Positions 23,136 through 36,060 of a stretch of DNA of 64,000 bases are shown piece after piece (position 1 is the first letter of the stretch; every line of letters begins with the position of its first letter). Both the position numbers and the translations under genes were made by a program. This stretch comes from Biscogniauxia marginata. Lineage: Eukaryota; Ascomycota; Sordariomycetes; Xylariales; Xylariaceae. The stretch covers positions 1 through 64,000 of the forward strand of contig MU404179.1 in assembly GCA_022695795.1 (NCBI GenBank). The letters are read 5' to 3'. The notes below the pieces were generated by a model that saw nothing but the letters and a program-made list of their open reading frames with translations, was not told where the DNA came from and searched no databases.

Positions 23136-26100
23136 CTATTCGCCGCTCGTTACGATGCCCTTGACCAAGTCCTCGATGCTCATCGTTTTACTCAATAGCT
23201 GAAGTAACGTCACATCCGCATCGAATGTCTTCTTTAACCAGTTGCGAAATTCAGCTGCTACTAAGCTATCCAATGCATACTGCGAAGTTGCTTTACTCAC
23301 ATCGATTTCGTCCTCCGAGAGAGCAAGTAACTTGGAAAGCCGTTGGATGACTGCCTCCCTTACAAGTAACATCTTCTCTGCGAGTGATAAAATTTTTAGC
23401 TTCTGAATGTACGAAGAGGCAGTATCAGCGGTATTGCCAGCCGTCGATCCGTGTTCTCTAGTCCTATCTGAGATAGCTTGTACGACTGCCTGGAAGCGAG
23501 GATTGTTATGCCAAATGAAATCCCTCAAGCGATCCTCCTCTACATATGGAATGAATCGAGCAGGCTCAAAGCAAGTTACTATCTGGGCCGCAGATGTGTG
23601 GTCACGCTTCGAAAGCAAAGGGGAGCTCTCGTTCGACGCCGTTGGCTGGAAAAATGCTCCTTCAAGAAGTTGCAGGAACTCGGTTTCGGATAAGCCGTAT
23701 GAAGCGTTACGTTGCAACATTCGTTGAACCTTGATGGAATCACTAACTGAGCCCACTTCAAGAACTAAACCAAGATCTAGCGAGGTGGCAGGCAGCGATT
23801 GCGAGAGGCGTAGTCGAGCAAAAGCTCCCTGAAACGCGTTGGCGGCCGCATATGCAGCTTGGGTCGCGGTACCGACAGTTGCTACAATGGAAGAAGTCAT
23901 GAGGAAGAAATCGAGAGGAAGATGTTTGGTGGCGTGATGAACATTCAGAGTGCCCTTTACTTTCGGGGCTAGTACAGCTTGTATTTGGGCATATTTGGAC
24001 TTATGGAAGAAGGCATCCTGTAATCAATCAGTTCCTTCTCCTATAGATTGGATATAGCATGGATATTTCTAGACTTACACCTTCGACCATGGCAGCGTGA
24101 ACAACACCTTTGATCGGATACTGACTTGAGATCTGGTCGATCGCAGATTTCAGTGCATCGTGATCTGTGACGTCGCACCGAATAGTCCTTGGATTCGCGC
24201 CCATACTGGTCAACTCTTCAATGACCGAAGTAGATTCGACTGTACGAGCACCTGTTCGAGAGAGGAATACCAAATGCCGCGCTCTGCGTTCCACCATCCA
24301 GACCGCCAGACTACGCCCTAGGCCACCGAGACAGCCAACCAGGACATATGTAGCGGTCGGATCGAAATATACTCGAGTGCTTGTTCTTTCAATCTGCTTT
24401 ATGTAAGCTAAGATATGAATGAAATAGGGATGAACATAAGTTAGGTAGGCGGCATGTTGGAATAAGAAGACAAGAGGCAATGGTCATTAGGAGTTACAAA
24501 CCTTTAGTCTCGTCTCCGGGTTATTGAAAGTGATAACGAGCTTTCCAATGTGCAGCGACTTAGAGAACAGGGAAAGTGCTGACTCCAACTGTGAGATATC
24601 AAAGGTCGTGACGGGGTTGATGGGATCGATAATCCCCTCGTCCCAAAGCTTACTCATTTCTGTCATTAGCCTGCTCCCTGTTAGCTCAGGTGCCCCTATC
24701 GGGCTGCGAATATTCGAAAAGAAAAACATAAAGGAAGGAAGTTCGTATCATACTTCATAAGAATGGCCGGCCTTTGGCGATAGATTATCGACAAGTCGAA
24801 AGAAGAGAACGTGGCGTTCTGCTTGAAGATTTCTAATTCCAGTTTTCCTCCCCCAAGGACATCCGTTCTTCCTACATCAATGAATCTCCCTAGGGGAGCG
24901 ATGCATCTCCAGGTCTCGTGCATCATATCTTCGGCGGAGCTGCTCAATATAACGTCAATCCCACTAAACTTCGTAGCTCGCAGAATGTCATTCACAGCTC
25001 CCAAATCTCTCGAGTTGAATATGTGGTCAGTCGGAACACCAAGTTCGACAAGGGCCTTCCGCTTTTCGTTACTTCCAGCCGTTGCGTAGATCTCAGCGCC
25101 GAGGTGTTGAGCGATACGGATCGCCGCCATGCCAAGGTCGCCCGTGGCGGATTGGATGAGGATTGTCTCCCCTTTCGTCAAGTGCGCTAGATGCCGAAGA
25201 GCATATATGGAAGTAAGGTATGCCAGCTGCATAGATGCCGCCCCCGAGAAGGTTACTCCATCAGGTATCCTCGAAAGGAAGGAAGCCGGAGACCGCATAT
25301 AGTTACCCATATTTCCAAAGATTAGGCCGGCGACACGGTCTCCTACCTTCAAGGACATAACAGCCGCGCCGACTCGGGATACGATACCGGCAGATTCCGT
25401 ACTTAAGTAATCCGAATCAAACTTAGCTGTAGACACTGCAAGGTCCTGCCAGAATGATTATTAGTATCTGTTTTTCTCGTAGTCCAATGTCTCCTACCTT
25501 GAAGTTGAGTCCTATGGCATGGGTTTTTATCTCGACCCAGTTATCATCCAGCGGCTTTTCAAATTCCGGGTCAGGAGCAAAGTACAAAGATGACAGCACG
25601 CCAGGTTGCTTATATTTGGCCCGTAATGGTACCTGCATATCTATTGAACGTTCCTCGATAACATGTTCAAGCCCATGTTGCAGGCGAAACTGTTCATTAA
25701 GCGTTTCGTCAGGAAGAAGACGCTCGACGTAGAGTGCGCCGGAACGCAATACATATTCTTGATCAATTCCTTCCATAGACGTAAAGAGCTGCAGTTCGGC
25801 AAATTTGTCCACGATCAGCTCAGCGGTCTTTGACAACGAGCTAAGATGGGTCTCGTCTACTTCGATGAAGGCAATCTTCGAGGAAATCTGCTCAGTAGCA
25901 ATGGACCGCAGCATTCCTTTCATGACAGCGGGTTCGCTTGCGCTCTCGGCCGCGGTGGTCCCCGCGACCCAGATTACCGTAGAATTCTGCGTGATAATCT
26001 GCTGGAGCGCCTTGAAGTACTGATCATTATGATTCAGAAGCGTGCTGCTTTCGACGTCCACAAGAGATATTATGGAGGAGTTCTGTGGGATCTGTGCATA

Positions 26101-29100
26101 AGAGAAGAGATTTGTGAAGGTAGTGTTGAAACTTCGTTTTCCCAATCCTTCGTCAATTGCAAGAGCGAGTGGCGGCAAATAGTCACGATAGACCAAGTAG
26201 GTATCTTGATGCTCTTTGGCTTTGCCAGACATATTTTGAGTTGGCTGATTCGCAGTGGATAGCATCACTGTCGAGATGGTGTGAGCTTCAACGTACTATA
26301 ATATGGTCAGTAAGAATATACACATCGACAGGGATACGCACATCATTGAGAGATATATCAACTCCAGAGAAACCACAGTCTCCCAGGAGTTGACACCACT
26401 TAGGTTCGTTCCGTAACAATTTGGTCTGGCCCCATTTTCCAGCGACGGTTCGCGACAGGACTTCGAAGCTTAGTCTAGCCTGTGTCACCTCTACTATAGC
26501 TAGTGTTCCGGAGGGCTTGATCAAACTGTGAATATTCTTTAGAGCCTTTTCAAGATTGTTATGCTCAACAAGACTATGGGCCGCGATAACTAGGTCGAAT
26601 GAGTGTGGCTGAAACCCCTGAGCGACGGGATCTTCTTGTACGTCCAACATTTGAAAAGAGACTCCACGAAAGTCTGAGAATCTTGTCTGTGCATCCGAAA
26701 GACACCATGCAGAAGAGTCCGTAAAGGTATACTCCTGAAATCTTTTGAATGTCGTGTTAGATGCCAGCGTGTCTAGCACGGAAGCAGTCGCACCGCCAGT
26801 TCCAGCACCAATTTCCAGTATCCTCATCTTAGGATTCTTATGGGCCAGAAGATCGATCATGTGTTGAAGTTGAATATATGCCCCGCAAACCATAGTACCT
26901 GAAGTAAAGAGCTCGTGTAAGAGGTTGCTTTCCAGGAGTAGCTTAATAGCGCCCGTACCACCATTGTAAACTTTATCCAAATTCTCATATATTTGCTTGA
27001 TGCATCTGGCCTCTGGTAAGTCTTGTAGCTCTGTTGTCATCCTTTCTATTGTCCGTTTTCTTTCTTCCGGGCTGACATCGAGAGCCTCTCTGGACCCTGC
27101 GAGGGATTGCCATTGCTTGACCCATGTAGCGAATTGTCCATGATTCCGAACTTGAGCTTCCACAGCGCGATCATCATCCTCCATTTTGATGTCTCCAAGC
27201 ACGTATGCACATAGGATATCGAGCATATCAAGTTTTGAAGACAAGATATCCGTTGGAGGGAACATAGCCTTTGCAGAGTTGTGGGTAAGTGAGCCAATAT
27301 CAACACTCATGACTGGCCTCCAGAACGGTTCACGTCTGGTAGCTACTTTTTTATTTGGGATACCATCGTAGGTCACGCATCTTAGCTCGCCTATGTCAAG
27401 GAGTGGTTCTCCGGTTATCGATGATAGCTGTATCTGCATATAAGCACCACGGAGACCAAGAAGACTCCCACTCGCGACTCCTAACCCTTTCTCATCAGGA
27501 GTTTCTGGAACCCAGATGCGAACATCATTCATGGCTATTGGAACGAAGGCTGTTTTCATGTTTTCCACTTGTCCTGCCTGGCAAGATATGAGGCCTAACT
27601 GAAGACATGCGTCTAGAGTCGCTGGATGTAGCGGGTACTCAGATTCTCCGCCATTGACAGAGCCAGTCGTTGTGGTAAGCCCAACGTCGGCAGCAGCAAT
27701 GTTTGCGCCCCGATATGACTTCAGATTCGAAAGCCCCTGAAAGGTGGATCCATATCCAAGGCCCATCTCACCAAACTTACTATACCATCGCTCGATATTA
27801 AGAAGTCTGGAGCGAGAATCTGGGCATAGCCTCAGGTCTTGGTCAATGGTGCTCGCTGTGCATCTGACACTTATGATACCGGAACAATGCTCTGTCCAGA
27901 TATCACCGTTCGGGACAATGGAGCCAATACTGAATTTAAACCATATGGACTTCGCATTGGCATCGGTCAGTGCCACCTTTTCCATGTTCAAAACAGTTTC
28001 GACGCCAAGCTCGTCATCTTCCAAGTTCAGTGTCGATGTGATAGAAACATTACGAAGTCGGATGAATTTAATTGGGAGTGCATCTTCGTCCTCGTAATGC
28101 ATCTGGCTAGCGGCCTCAACAGCCATCGATATATATGCTGCGGCAGGAAGGACTACATGCGGAATGAGCTTGTGGTCTTCGAGCCAAGGTAGGTCTTTGA
28201 TTCGAAGCACATTTCGCCATGAAGGATGAGTCTTGGATCCCCCAGGTTGTCTCGCTCCGAGGAGATCATGGCGGGGATGCTTTCGTGTTCTGAATTCCTT
28301 GCTAAATCGGTTCTCGAAGTAGTTCGGCTTATCCGGATACGTAAAGGGGTATTGGGGCATGTCGATGCACGGATACCCATGTTGAAGTTTGATTTTGCCC
28401 TGATGCATGGTTTCAGTTGCATTTACTGCCGCGAGGTCGACTGGGGCACTGTGTAGGAAAAGGTTCCCGGCAAGTTTGAGCATACTAACAACGTCATGCT
28501 CACCGCGGTGGAGCGACGGTAGACATAGGGGAAGCGTCAATCTGTTGTTTTCTAGACTTGATCGGATTTGCTTGATGGGCCCAGCCAAAGCAGGATGCGG
28601 CCCTATCTCGATTAGAAGATCTACAGGCTCGTCTCGTGCGAGAACATGAAGCGCTTGGTAGAAGAGGACCGGGGATTCAAGGTTTTGACGCCAATATATA
28701 GGGCTAGGTGAGTGGGACTCCTTTTCTGGGGTTACTGATGATATCCAGCTAACGGCAGACCTAGGTGGCTCGCTTTTAGTTAATGAATGAACTTGGCCAA
28801 GAGCCTTATTCGCTGACTCTTCGTATGGCTCCCCTAAGCTTAGCATGTGATGGGAATGATACGCGTTATCCCCTGTCTTCAGAATTCGGTTTAATACATT
28901 CTGGTTACTTAACGCCGTGGCCAATTTGTTGACTGCGCTGGGATCTCCAGAAACTGTTATACTTTCAGGGGAGTTGATAGCGGCAATTCTCACATCATCT
29001 TCGATCCCATGCAAGTATGGAACGATAGAATCGGCCCCTAAGCCAACGGCTATCATGAGACCCTGTCTTTGGTTCGTCGCAACGACTTGACCCCGAGTAT

Positions 29101-31514
29101 AAGCAAGGACAATAGCTTCGCTCGCTCGGAGTCTGCCGGCTGCATATGCGGCTGCGATTTCTCCTGTCTTCAGTTTAGTACATCGTAGCGTGACGGGTGA
29201 GTTATATCTTACCAGAGGAGTGTCCAACTGAGACCGCAGGATGGATTCCCCACTGCCTAAGGAGATTGACAAGACCTATCTGGACGGCAGTGCAGACAGT
29301 TTGTGAGAAGACAGGCTCGTGAATTCGACTTGTTGTAGAAGATTGAAGAAGCACTTCCTTAATCGTCCACGATGGCTTGGGGTGTAACTGGCCAAGAACA
29401 CCGTCTAAATAATGAATTGCCAACCTGAAAGCAGCATATTCTTCTATGAGCCTTGCTCCCATTTCTGGCCACTGTGCTCCCTGTCCCGTGAAAACAAAGC
29501 CGATCCGTTCCATAGGGGGCCTGTGGGTCTTTCCAAAGACCATAGTATTCACATCAAACCCGGTCTTAAAGGCCTCCCGTTGTCCTATCAAGAACGAACG
29601 ATGTGATAACTTCGACTTTCGAGAGCCGAGGGTGTATAATAAGTCGGCCAGATCAAACTCAGTAAGGCATTTTCCTACCGTAATGATATATGCTTTCAGT
29701 GCCTGGTCATTGTGTGCAGAGAACGGCAATAATAGCAGCGATCGAGATCCAGCTTGGTCGGTCTGCACTAGTTCTACGGGTTGGCACCATTCTGTTGGTA
29801 CATTTCCAGCATCTGGAACATGACCATTCCCATCCACCGTCCCATTAGGATGACCGTTCTTAGGTAGCGATAGCTTAGCGCAGCTCCTAGAGAGTGGAAG
29901 CCCATGGGGTCTATAAGCAGGAATAACGAGATCAGGGTGATCAATTATGCAGTGTGCATTAGCACCCCCATATCCGAAACTGTTCTGGTGAGAAAATCCT
30001 CTTGATAATTGCGTGGTTCGGGATACCATACCTATTGATGCTGACACGCTTAAGTACATTACTGGGCCATGGTACCATTTCAGTTACAACCTTGACTCTC
30101 GCCCCCTCAAAGTCAATGACAGGGTTGAAGTTTTTGATTCCAATAGTAGCTGGAATCTCACCATGCTCTAATGCAAGAACTGCTTTCATGATTTGCGACA
30201 TGGCGCTTGCGGGCTCGCTATGGCCTAGGTTTGGCTTGACTTCATGGTCTCAACATTAGCTATGTCTGATTGCTCTTTAGGGGTTAAGTTGAGGGCCATT
30301 ACATACTCGAGCCAATCAATAATGGTTGATCTCGGTGACCCGAGGCAAACACCTTCCCTAGAGCAGAGACCTCGATTGGGTCCCCGACAGGTGTACCGGT
30401 ACCATGGCATTCGAAGTATCCTGTCGAATTTGGATCTAACTGCCCTGCAGCTTCATACGCCCGCCTAATGACAGCTTCTTGTCCCTCAGGGCTTGGGTGA
30501 GAGATACCGCCCGTCTTCCCATTCGCATTAAAGGATGTACCACGAACGACAGCGCGGATAGGGTTACCTTGCACGAGAGCATCTGGTAACTTCTTCAGAT
30601 AAATGGCCCCGAACCCTTCGGCTCTGGCATAGCCGTCTGCTGCCACATCAAAGGTGTGGCAGCGAGAAGTAGGGGATGCGGCGCCAAGTTTCGTGGTGAA
30701 AACCTGGGCATCAGGGCTCAGAATAAGATTACTCCCTGCTACTATTGCCGCATCACAGTCGCCATTCCTTAGAGACTGTACAGCAAGGTGTAAGGCATAC
30801 ATTGATGCCGAGCAACCTGTATCCACCACTAAGCTATCGTGTCTACACGTCAGTATATGCCACTTAAGTGCTATATGTCTCAAAGGGGGTAAATGATCAA
30901 CTCTCACCTAGGTCCTTGAAGATTGAACACATAGTTGATTCGATTACTGAGAATTGTCGGACCGCCTCCAGTCACCATGTAAGGTAATGTGTGATCCGGA
31001 TCGCGGAACTGCATCAGCTGGTGGTCATTATTGAAGTTGCCCACAAATACCCCAGTCTTAGATCCATGAAACGTCTCAAACGGTTCTCCAGCACTGTCGA
31101 ATGCTTCGTAAGTTACTTCGAGTAGCTTTCTCTGACTAGGGTCCATTGATAGAGCCTCAGATGCAGAGATACCAAAGAAACCGTGATCGAATTGCCGTGG
31201 ATCCTCATCAAGCACATAGCCTCCTTTAGTGAACATACTCCCCGGTCGACGGCCATTCGGATGATAGAAACCTTCGACATTGATACGATCAGGGGAGAAT
31301 TCGGCCCATCCATCTCGTTCCTCTTTTAATAAGTCCCATAGTTGAGATGGGCTACGAACCCCCCCAGGCCATCGGCAGCCTACAATAATGTTAGATCATA
31401 CTCCTGAACTGACTCATGGGGTATATGAATACCCATTCCAATAATAGCAATTGGTTCTGGTTGCCTCGACGTGAGGAGGCCATTTTCTGGCCCTAGAGAC
31501 TTTGAATCCGCCAT
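23136..31514 (-). CDS. Highly reducing type I polyketide synthase (KS-AT-DH-MT-ER-KR-ACP)
   Basis: Eleven exons join through ten short introns to about 2,590 aa. KS: Cys in DTGCSAS (near residue 192) plus the two His motifs HGTGTPVGDP and NLGHSEP. AT: FTGQGAQW and active-site GHSSGE (near 690). DH: DHKLIPHVVLP near 995, where the usual Gly of HxxxGxxxxP is Pro, and HPATLDACLQ near 1205 as the second catalytic motif. C-methyltransferase: EIGAGTGGAT near 1480. ER: Rossmann segment ATGDLGMAAIRIAQ near 2000. KR: VGCLGGLGRSL and catalytic Ser/Tyr in the TSSIVAT...QAAYAAAN region. ACP: ALDSL serine near 2555. No thioesterase, reductase or carnitine acyltransferase domain follows, as is common in HR-PKS. 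It would build a reduced, alpha-methylated chain from malonyl-CoA and SAM, released by another factor. All junctions found use GT-AG and keep frame, so the gene looks intact. Start ATG at 31514 precedes PIAIIGMGCRWPGG, the KS N terminus. Confidence 0.92.
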
Positions 31515-32710
31515 TGACTTTGGACACTTTGAAAGGTAGGTATGCAGGTATGCTAGTCACATACAATAATGGCTGCACCTAACGCCCTACAAGAACGGAA
31601 TTAGGTTGACGAATATATACTGGTAATATTCGCTTGAACATTGTTGATAACCCATTATAAGCATTATCATCATAAAGTAGTACCGCTCAAGTGATATACG
31701 GCTTAGAGGTACAAGCACTGGATAGGAGGTGACACAATGGAGTTTAAGAAGTCTTTATATACCACACAAAATAGCAATATTATAATAAACATTTAATAAT
31801 TTCACTATTAAATATATAAAGATTTAAATTTTAAATTATTATTATAATGGAAGTTAATATATAATTATATAACATAGTTAACTTTGTATTTAAATGGCTT
31901 ATAATCGAAAGGATTTATATAGTTATTTGATTTCATTTATATTAATTAAGTATTTATTATTTATCCTTGCTTTAAGTTTACTTTCAAGGTATTTTGGCTG
32001 TGCGAAGACTTCGTAGACCCCAATGTACATTAGTTACCCAACGTGCATTCTACAACCTGCGTGTGAATACAGTGTTAGGTAACATAATAATCCTACAGAT
32101 TTAACATAACACCGGGCCGTGTACTCTAGACTGCAGAAATGTCTTTCTTGAAGCAGTAACAGTACCTACCCGACGATATCGAATCGGCTATAGTAATGAC
32201 AGTTACACGCAGCGGCGGTGAGTGGGGCGGATCCTGTGGGAGAGGAAGTCCTGCATGAAAGTCATACCCTGGTGGTACTAGAATCACTTTTTGATAAGTA
32301 AGAAGTGCCTCATAGGTTAAGTTCTAGTCTGATTGGAATGATCTTTTGCATATGCGGCTACCATCGTACGTACCTAATGGTTGGTTGTTAATCTTGAGCG
32401 GGGTGAGTTCTATCTCTGACGAAGTGGAAGTGACAAGCCGGTGGAACGAGACCAGGTTATAAACAGGTTTATGGAAAATTTGTGCGTAAAGTAGGTACTT
32501 GCATATAGGTAACTGGAAATCTAATCTAGACCTAAACGTGTGAAACAGGAAGCAAGCTGCGAGGATGATACCACCTGCTGTGTAATGTCTACATAAGGTA
32601 ATCATATTTAAGTAGATTTAAGCAGGCTTGTATTATAGCTGTATAAAATGGCTTGGTGAATGATATCAGGATTCACTTATATAGAAGAAATGTTAGCAAC
32701 CAAATAATAT
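31515..32710. other. PKS upstream region with AT-rich block
   Basis: This is the promoter side of the PKS and the 3' flank of the membrane-protein gene. From about 31740 to 31990 it is strongly AT-rich (runs of TTTAAAT and ATTATA), unlike the neighbouring coding DNA. The ORF at 32324-32605 (minus) has no supporting features. Confidence 0.5.
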
Positions 32711-34093
32711 CTACCACTTCGATCTAGCTTGTTTAGTCTCCCCTGGACTTGGCTGCCATTCTGCTGGCTCTGCTGCGGGTGCTAGCTGTACCTCCCAATT
32801 CGTAGTGACAAGTATATGGTTAGGTTCTGGGGTGTTATGCGTCTCTTGAGAACCTATCTCGCCTTCATTAGTCTGCATTTTGGGTTAGGAAAGTTTAGTG
32901 AAAAAAGGTGTTCTCGCAGCTAGAATTGTCTCTAAACAGCTTACTTACTATTTAAATTTACAAGTGGCAGGCCTGGCTCGGTTAACCTCTGAAACTCACG
33001 GCTACTGCTCTTGGTACGTGATAACCGCTTTAGAGAAGAAGCCAGTGTCAACGAAGTTCTGGTAATCTTCTTGAAAGCAGGAGCCGCAATGGGAAGATAC
33101 GCCTTCGTTATGCCGAGCAGAGGTACTATAGCAGAGAATAATCCCATACGTGCGAAGTTGTATGTAGGGACAGACTTGTCAAGCTCAAGCATGTATTTTA
33201 TGCGGACGGCAGTGATGACAATTGTCCTATATCCGAGCAATTAGATACTAAGCTTCGAAGACCATAGAAAGTAGGTGACAAACAGGAAACCCATGCCGAA
33301 AACGAACATGAGCGCGATCTTGTTTGGTCTGGGAAGTTGTAGACTCCAAAGAATTGGCATTGGAAGTAAAATGATAATAACGTCTATTCCAAGGTCTGTT
33401 GATGCGCATGCTGTGTATAGGAGATTGCTATCGCCGCACTGGCCCGGGGTGTCGGGAAGCCATTGCTTTCGGGGCGGTATGCAAAATAGGACGGTAGCGA
33501 GGAAAGCACCGAACCAGAAACCGACGCAAAGTCCCGCGGCGATATATACTGCGCGGACGAAGGTACGTTGTCGGAAAATCATAAGGTAAAAATGTAAAAT
33601 CGAGAGCTTTATTAAAGTAACAAGTGTCACCCAAAAGATATCGACAATATAAACAAGCTACTTTAACATCAGTGGATAATATGGAAATAATATTTTTTTT
33701 ACTACGAAGTGAATCGCACACCTTTGGAAATAGGACAAGCAGATCGGGACCGCCGATTGCCACTACTTTATCGACATGTAGTCCAAACCCGCACTTCAGA
33801 ATAACCGTCACCTCAAGAGCATATCGTGCTGTCATGATCGGCTACCATGTGTCCATCGTCAGCGAAGTATTTTCCACTTTTTGATATTGTGGGTGGATGA
33901 TCGGGCGTACCATCGCAATCAGGATTAACCAGTCATTCAACTGCCATTGAGCCCTTTGAATTTTCCTTGACCACAGCCTTAGCCCTAGTGCCACATAGCT
34001 TAGAGCAAGCAGAATCATCTCTACGATAATATCGTTTTTCCCCGATTCATTATGAGGAAGAGAGCCGGTAAGCGTTCCTGTATTGAGTGACAT
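32711..34093 (-). CDS. Pth11/SAT4-like rhodopsin-domain integral membrane protein, 367 aa
   Basis: Five exons (34093-33911, 33841-33722, 33657-33284, 33226-32962, 32872-32711) close in phase to 367 aa. The protein has about seven hydrophobic spans. Diagnostic stretches are the N-terminal LRLWSRKI...WQLNDWLILIAM, the third-exon SILHFYLMIFRQRTF, the CIPPRKQW ... GQCGDSN loop, and LGIDVIIILLPMPILWSLQLP with the Pro-x-Pro-Ile-Leu-Trp core of the fungal rhodopsin-like family. The C terminus is cytosolic, ending after HILVTTNWEVQ. Family members include Pth11-type receptors and the SAT4-like proteins found in several secondary-metabolite clusters. A role in sensing or membrane handling of the product is inference. 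It lies upstream of the PKS on the same strand, about 1.2 kb away. No missing segment was noticed. Confidence 0.82.
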
Positions 34094-36060
34094 GGTGATT
34101 GCGCTGATGGGATGTGGTAGTTCACCTCGTCGATCGTCAATTAGTTAGTTAATCAGAATTATTAACGATTCACTTAACCTGCTCGTCGAAGACAATTCTC
34201 TACGTGGGTCAAGATGCTAGGCAGTTCTATTCCATAAAAGAGAATTATTAAAAATAGACTAGAGTTACCTGTTGGGATCATTCTAGGCCACCCACCTTGT
34301 TACGGTTGATGATTCTTCATATTTCAGAATGCCATGTGCAGAACTAATAGAACTAACCTTACTAAGAGGGCCAGTATTGCGACGTCGGGAACGTGTGGAT
34401 GTGATAATAAATGTTGGAAAAAGGTTCTATAGGTAGCCACCACAATATTACATAGCGGCCAACCCTTAAGGATTCCCACCCGGCTTCGCTCATGCTGTGC
34501 GCGCGGTAAGCAATGCAAGCTTACCAGAGGCTGGAGTATCACGGAATGCGGGATTAGTTGGAGTTGACACCAAGGGCAGCACGTCATAACTCATGCTCAT
34601 GTTTAGAGAAAAAAAATTCGAGAGAGACGGGCAATTTGAATAAACTTGGCGCAGGCGCCTTGTCACGGTCTTGGCATTATCTGGAGACGAGGCTCTAGTA
34701 TTATTCACCTAGTGTTTAACTATCGCGAGATGGGAGGAAAGAAGGAAAGGAACACTGAAATTACACGTGGAGTTCCTGCTTTTGTCCCCGCAGTCCAACA
34801 ACACGTGATAAGTGGGACCCGCGACTCGTAGCCTCGCAAGCCTTGCGAATAGCCTTTTAAGCCTCACTAGCCTTACAAATTTCCCCGTGCTATAAAGCGA
34901 GAACACTAAAATTTCGACGATTTTAGTTGTGGAGAAGGTGTCCTACAACCAAGAAATTCCCCTATTAGCTTAAAATTTAAACTTCGCTCCACATTAGAGA
35001 AAACTAACATATAACTGTCCTGTTTCTTAATCTTGGCTCTGCAGCATATATTCTCGCAACGACGACGTATAAAGCAAAAAAAAAAAAGGTATTCCGACAT
35101 AAGTACGACGTCGCGCGAAGCCGAATTCGAACGATACTGGTACGAAAAGGTGTTGTATATTATATGATGATATATGTGGCGGCCCGAGCCCGGCTCTCGA
35201 TTCTAGTCCTCGTGGGTTGTTTCGATCGGATGAGCATTTCATTGGTTGCCTCGTGCCGGAAAAACGCGCCGATGGAGTCTTTGAAGTCACACAGCACCAA
35301 TTAGTCTCCGCTTTGCGACCAGCACTGCATATCGTGAGTCCTTCCGCTAGAGTAGCATCTTAGCTGCAGTGGCACTGCTCTCTACGTTTCCTGATCTCAC
35401 CGAACTATCCGTGGAACCGTTTGAAGGATGCAATGGGACGACTCTTCGTCGTTGTCGTCTAACAACATCTCTCACCCCTTGATTGGCACCCCCTACCCGC
35501 TCTCGCAACCGGTGTTGTACAAGGGTTTTATTAAATGGCTCGTGTCGTCTTAGACAAGCAAATCGTATTCAATATTTAGACTACACGTACACCAGGAAGC
35601 CTTTTCCCGATACATCAATGAGGCTCTAGCTAGTTACGCAGCAGCCAATTAATACCAGCCTGTAGAACCAACACTTACTTACACAGACCCTAGATAAAAG
35701 CTCTCCAACGGATTCATTGATACTATGAACTTCATTTACTCCATAAACGGGGAATCCCCATTTGTGAGATTCGATTTCCGAAACCCCCTTGCATGAATGG
35801 TCAGCTAACTCGATGTACCGTATTCTTTGTGCTTCGTAAATCCCGGCCGGTACCCAGCAGGAGGTTCCAAATTCCTTGATTTCTCACACCCATACCTGTT
35901 TTCTCCTCCCACCTTAGTCCAGCCAACCGCTGTCTCAGAATCAGTCGTCGCACCGGAAATGGAAATCGTTGCAGCTGTGGCCTCGTGAGCCCTATCTTCC
36001 ACGTATCAGAACATCCCTGGAAGTAGCTGGCTTGGGAGCCTTTGTCATCGGAGAATCGAC
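34094..36060. other. Intergenic region between membrane protein and FAD oxidase
   Basis: About 2 kb of divergent promoter space. Small ORFs at 34324-34587, 34490-34708, 35027-35290 and 35805-36002 (all minus) lack motifs and consistent splicing. I see no gene here. Confidence 0.45.

Noticed and set aside
26280..26345. Apparent stop in the PKS between the MT and ER parts
   Set aside because: A 46-nt GTGCGT-ATAG intron joins LND to YVEAH in frame.
30000..30060. Apparent frameshift in the PKS KS domain near 30030
   Set aside because: A 51-nt GT-AG intron ending in AACAG restores RVSIN-S-FGYGGANAHC in frame, so the PKS is intact there.
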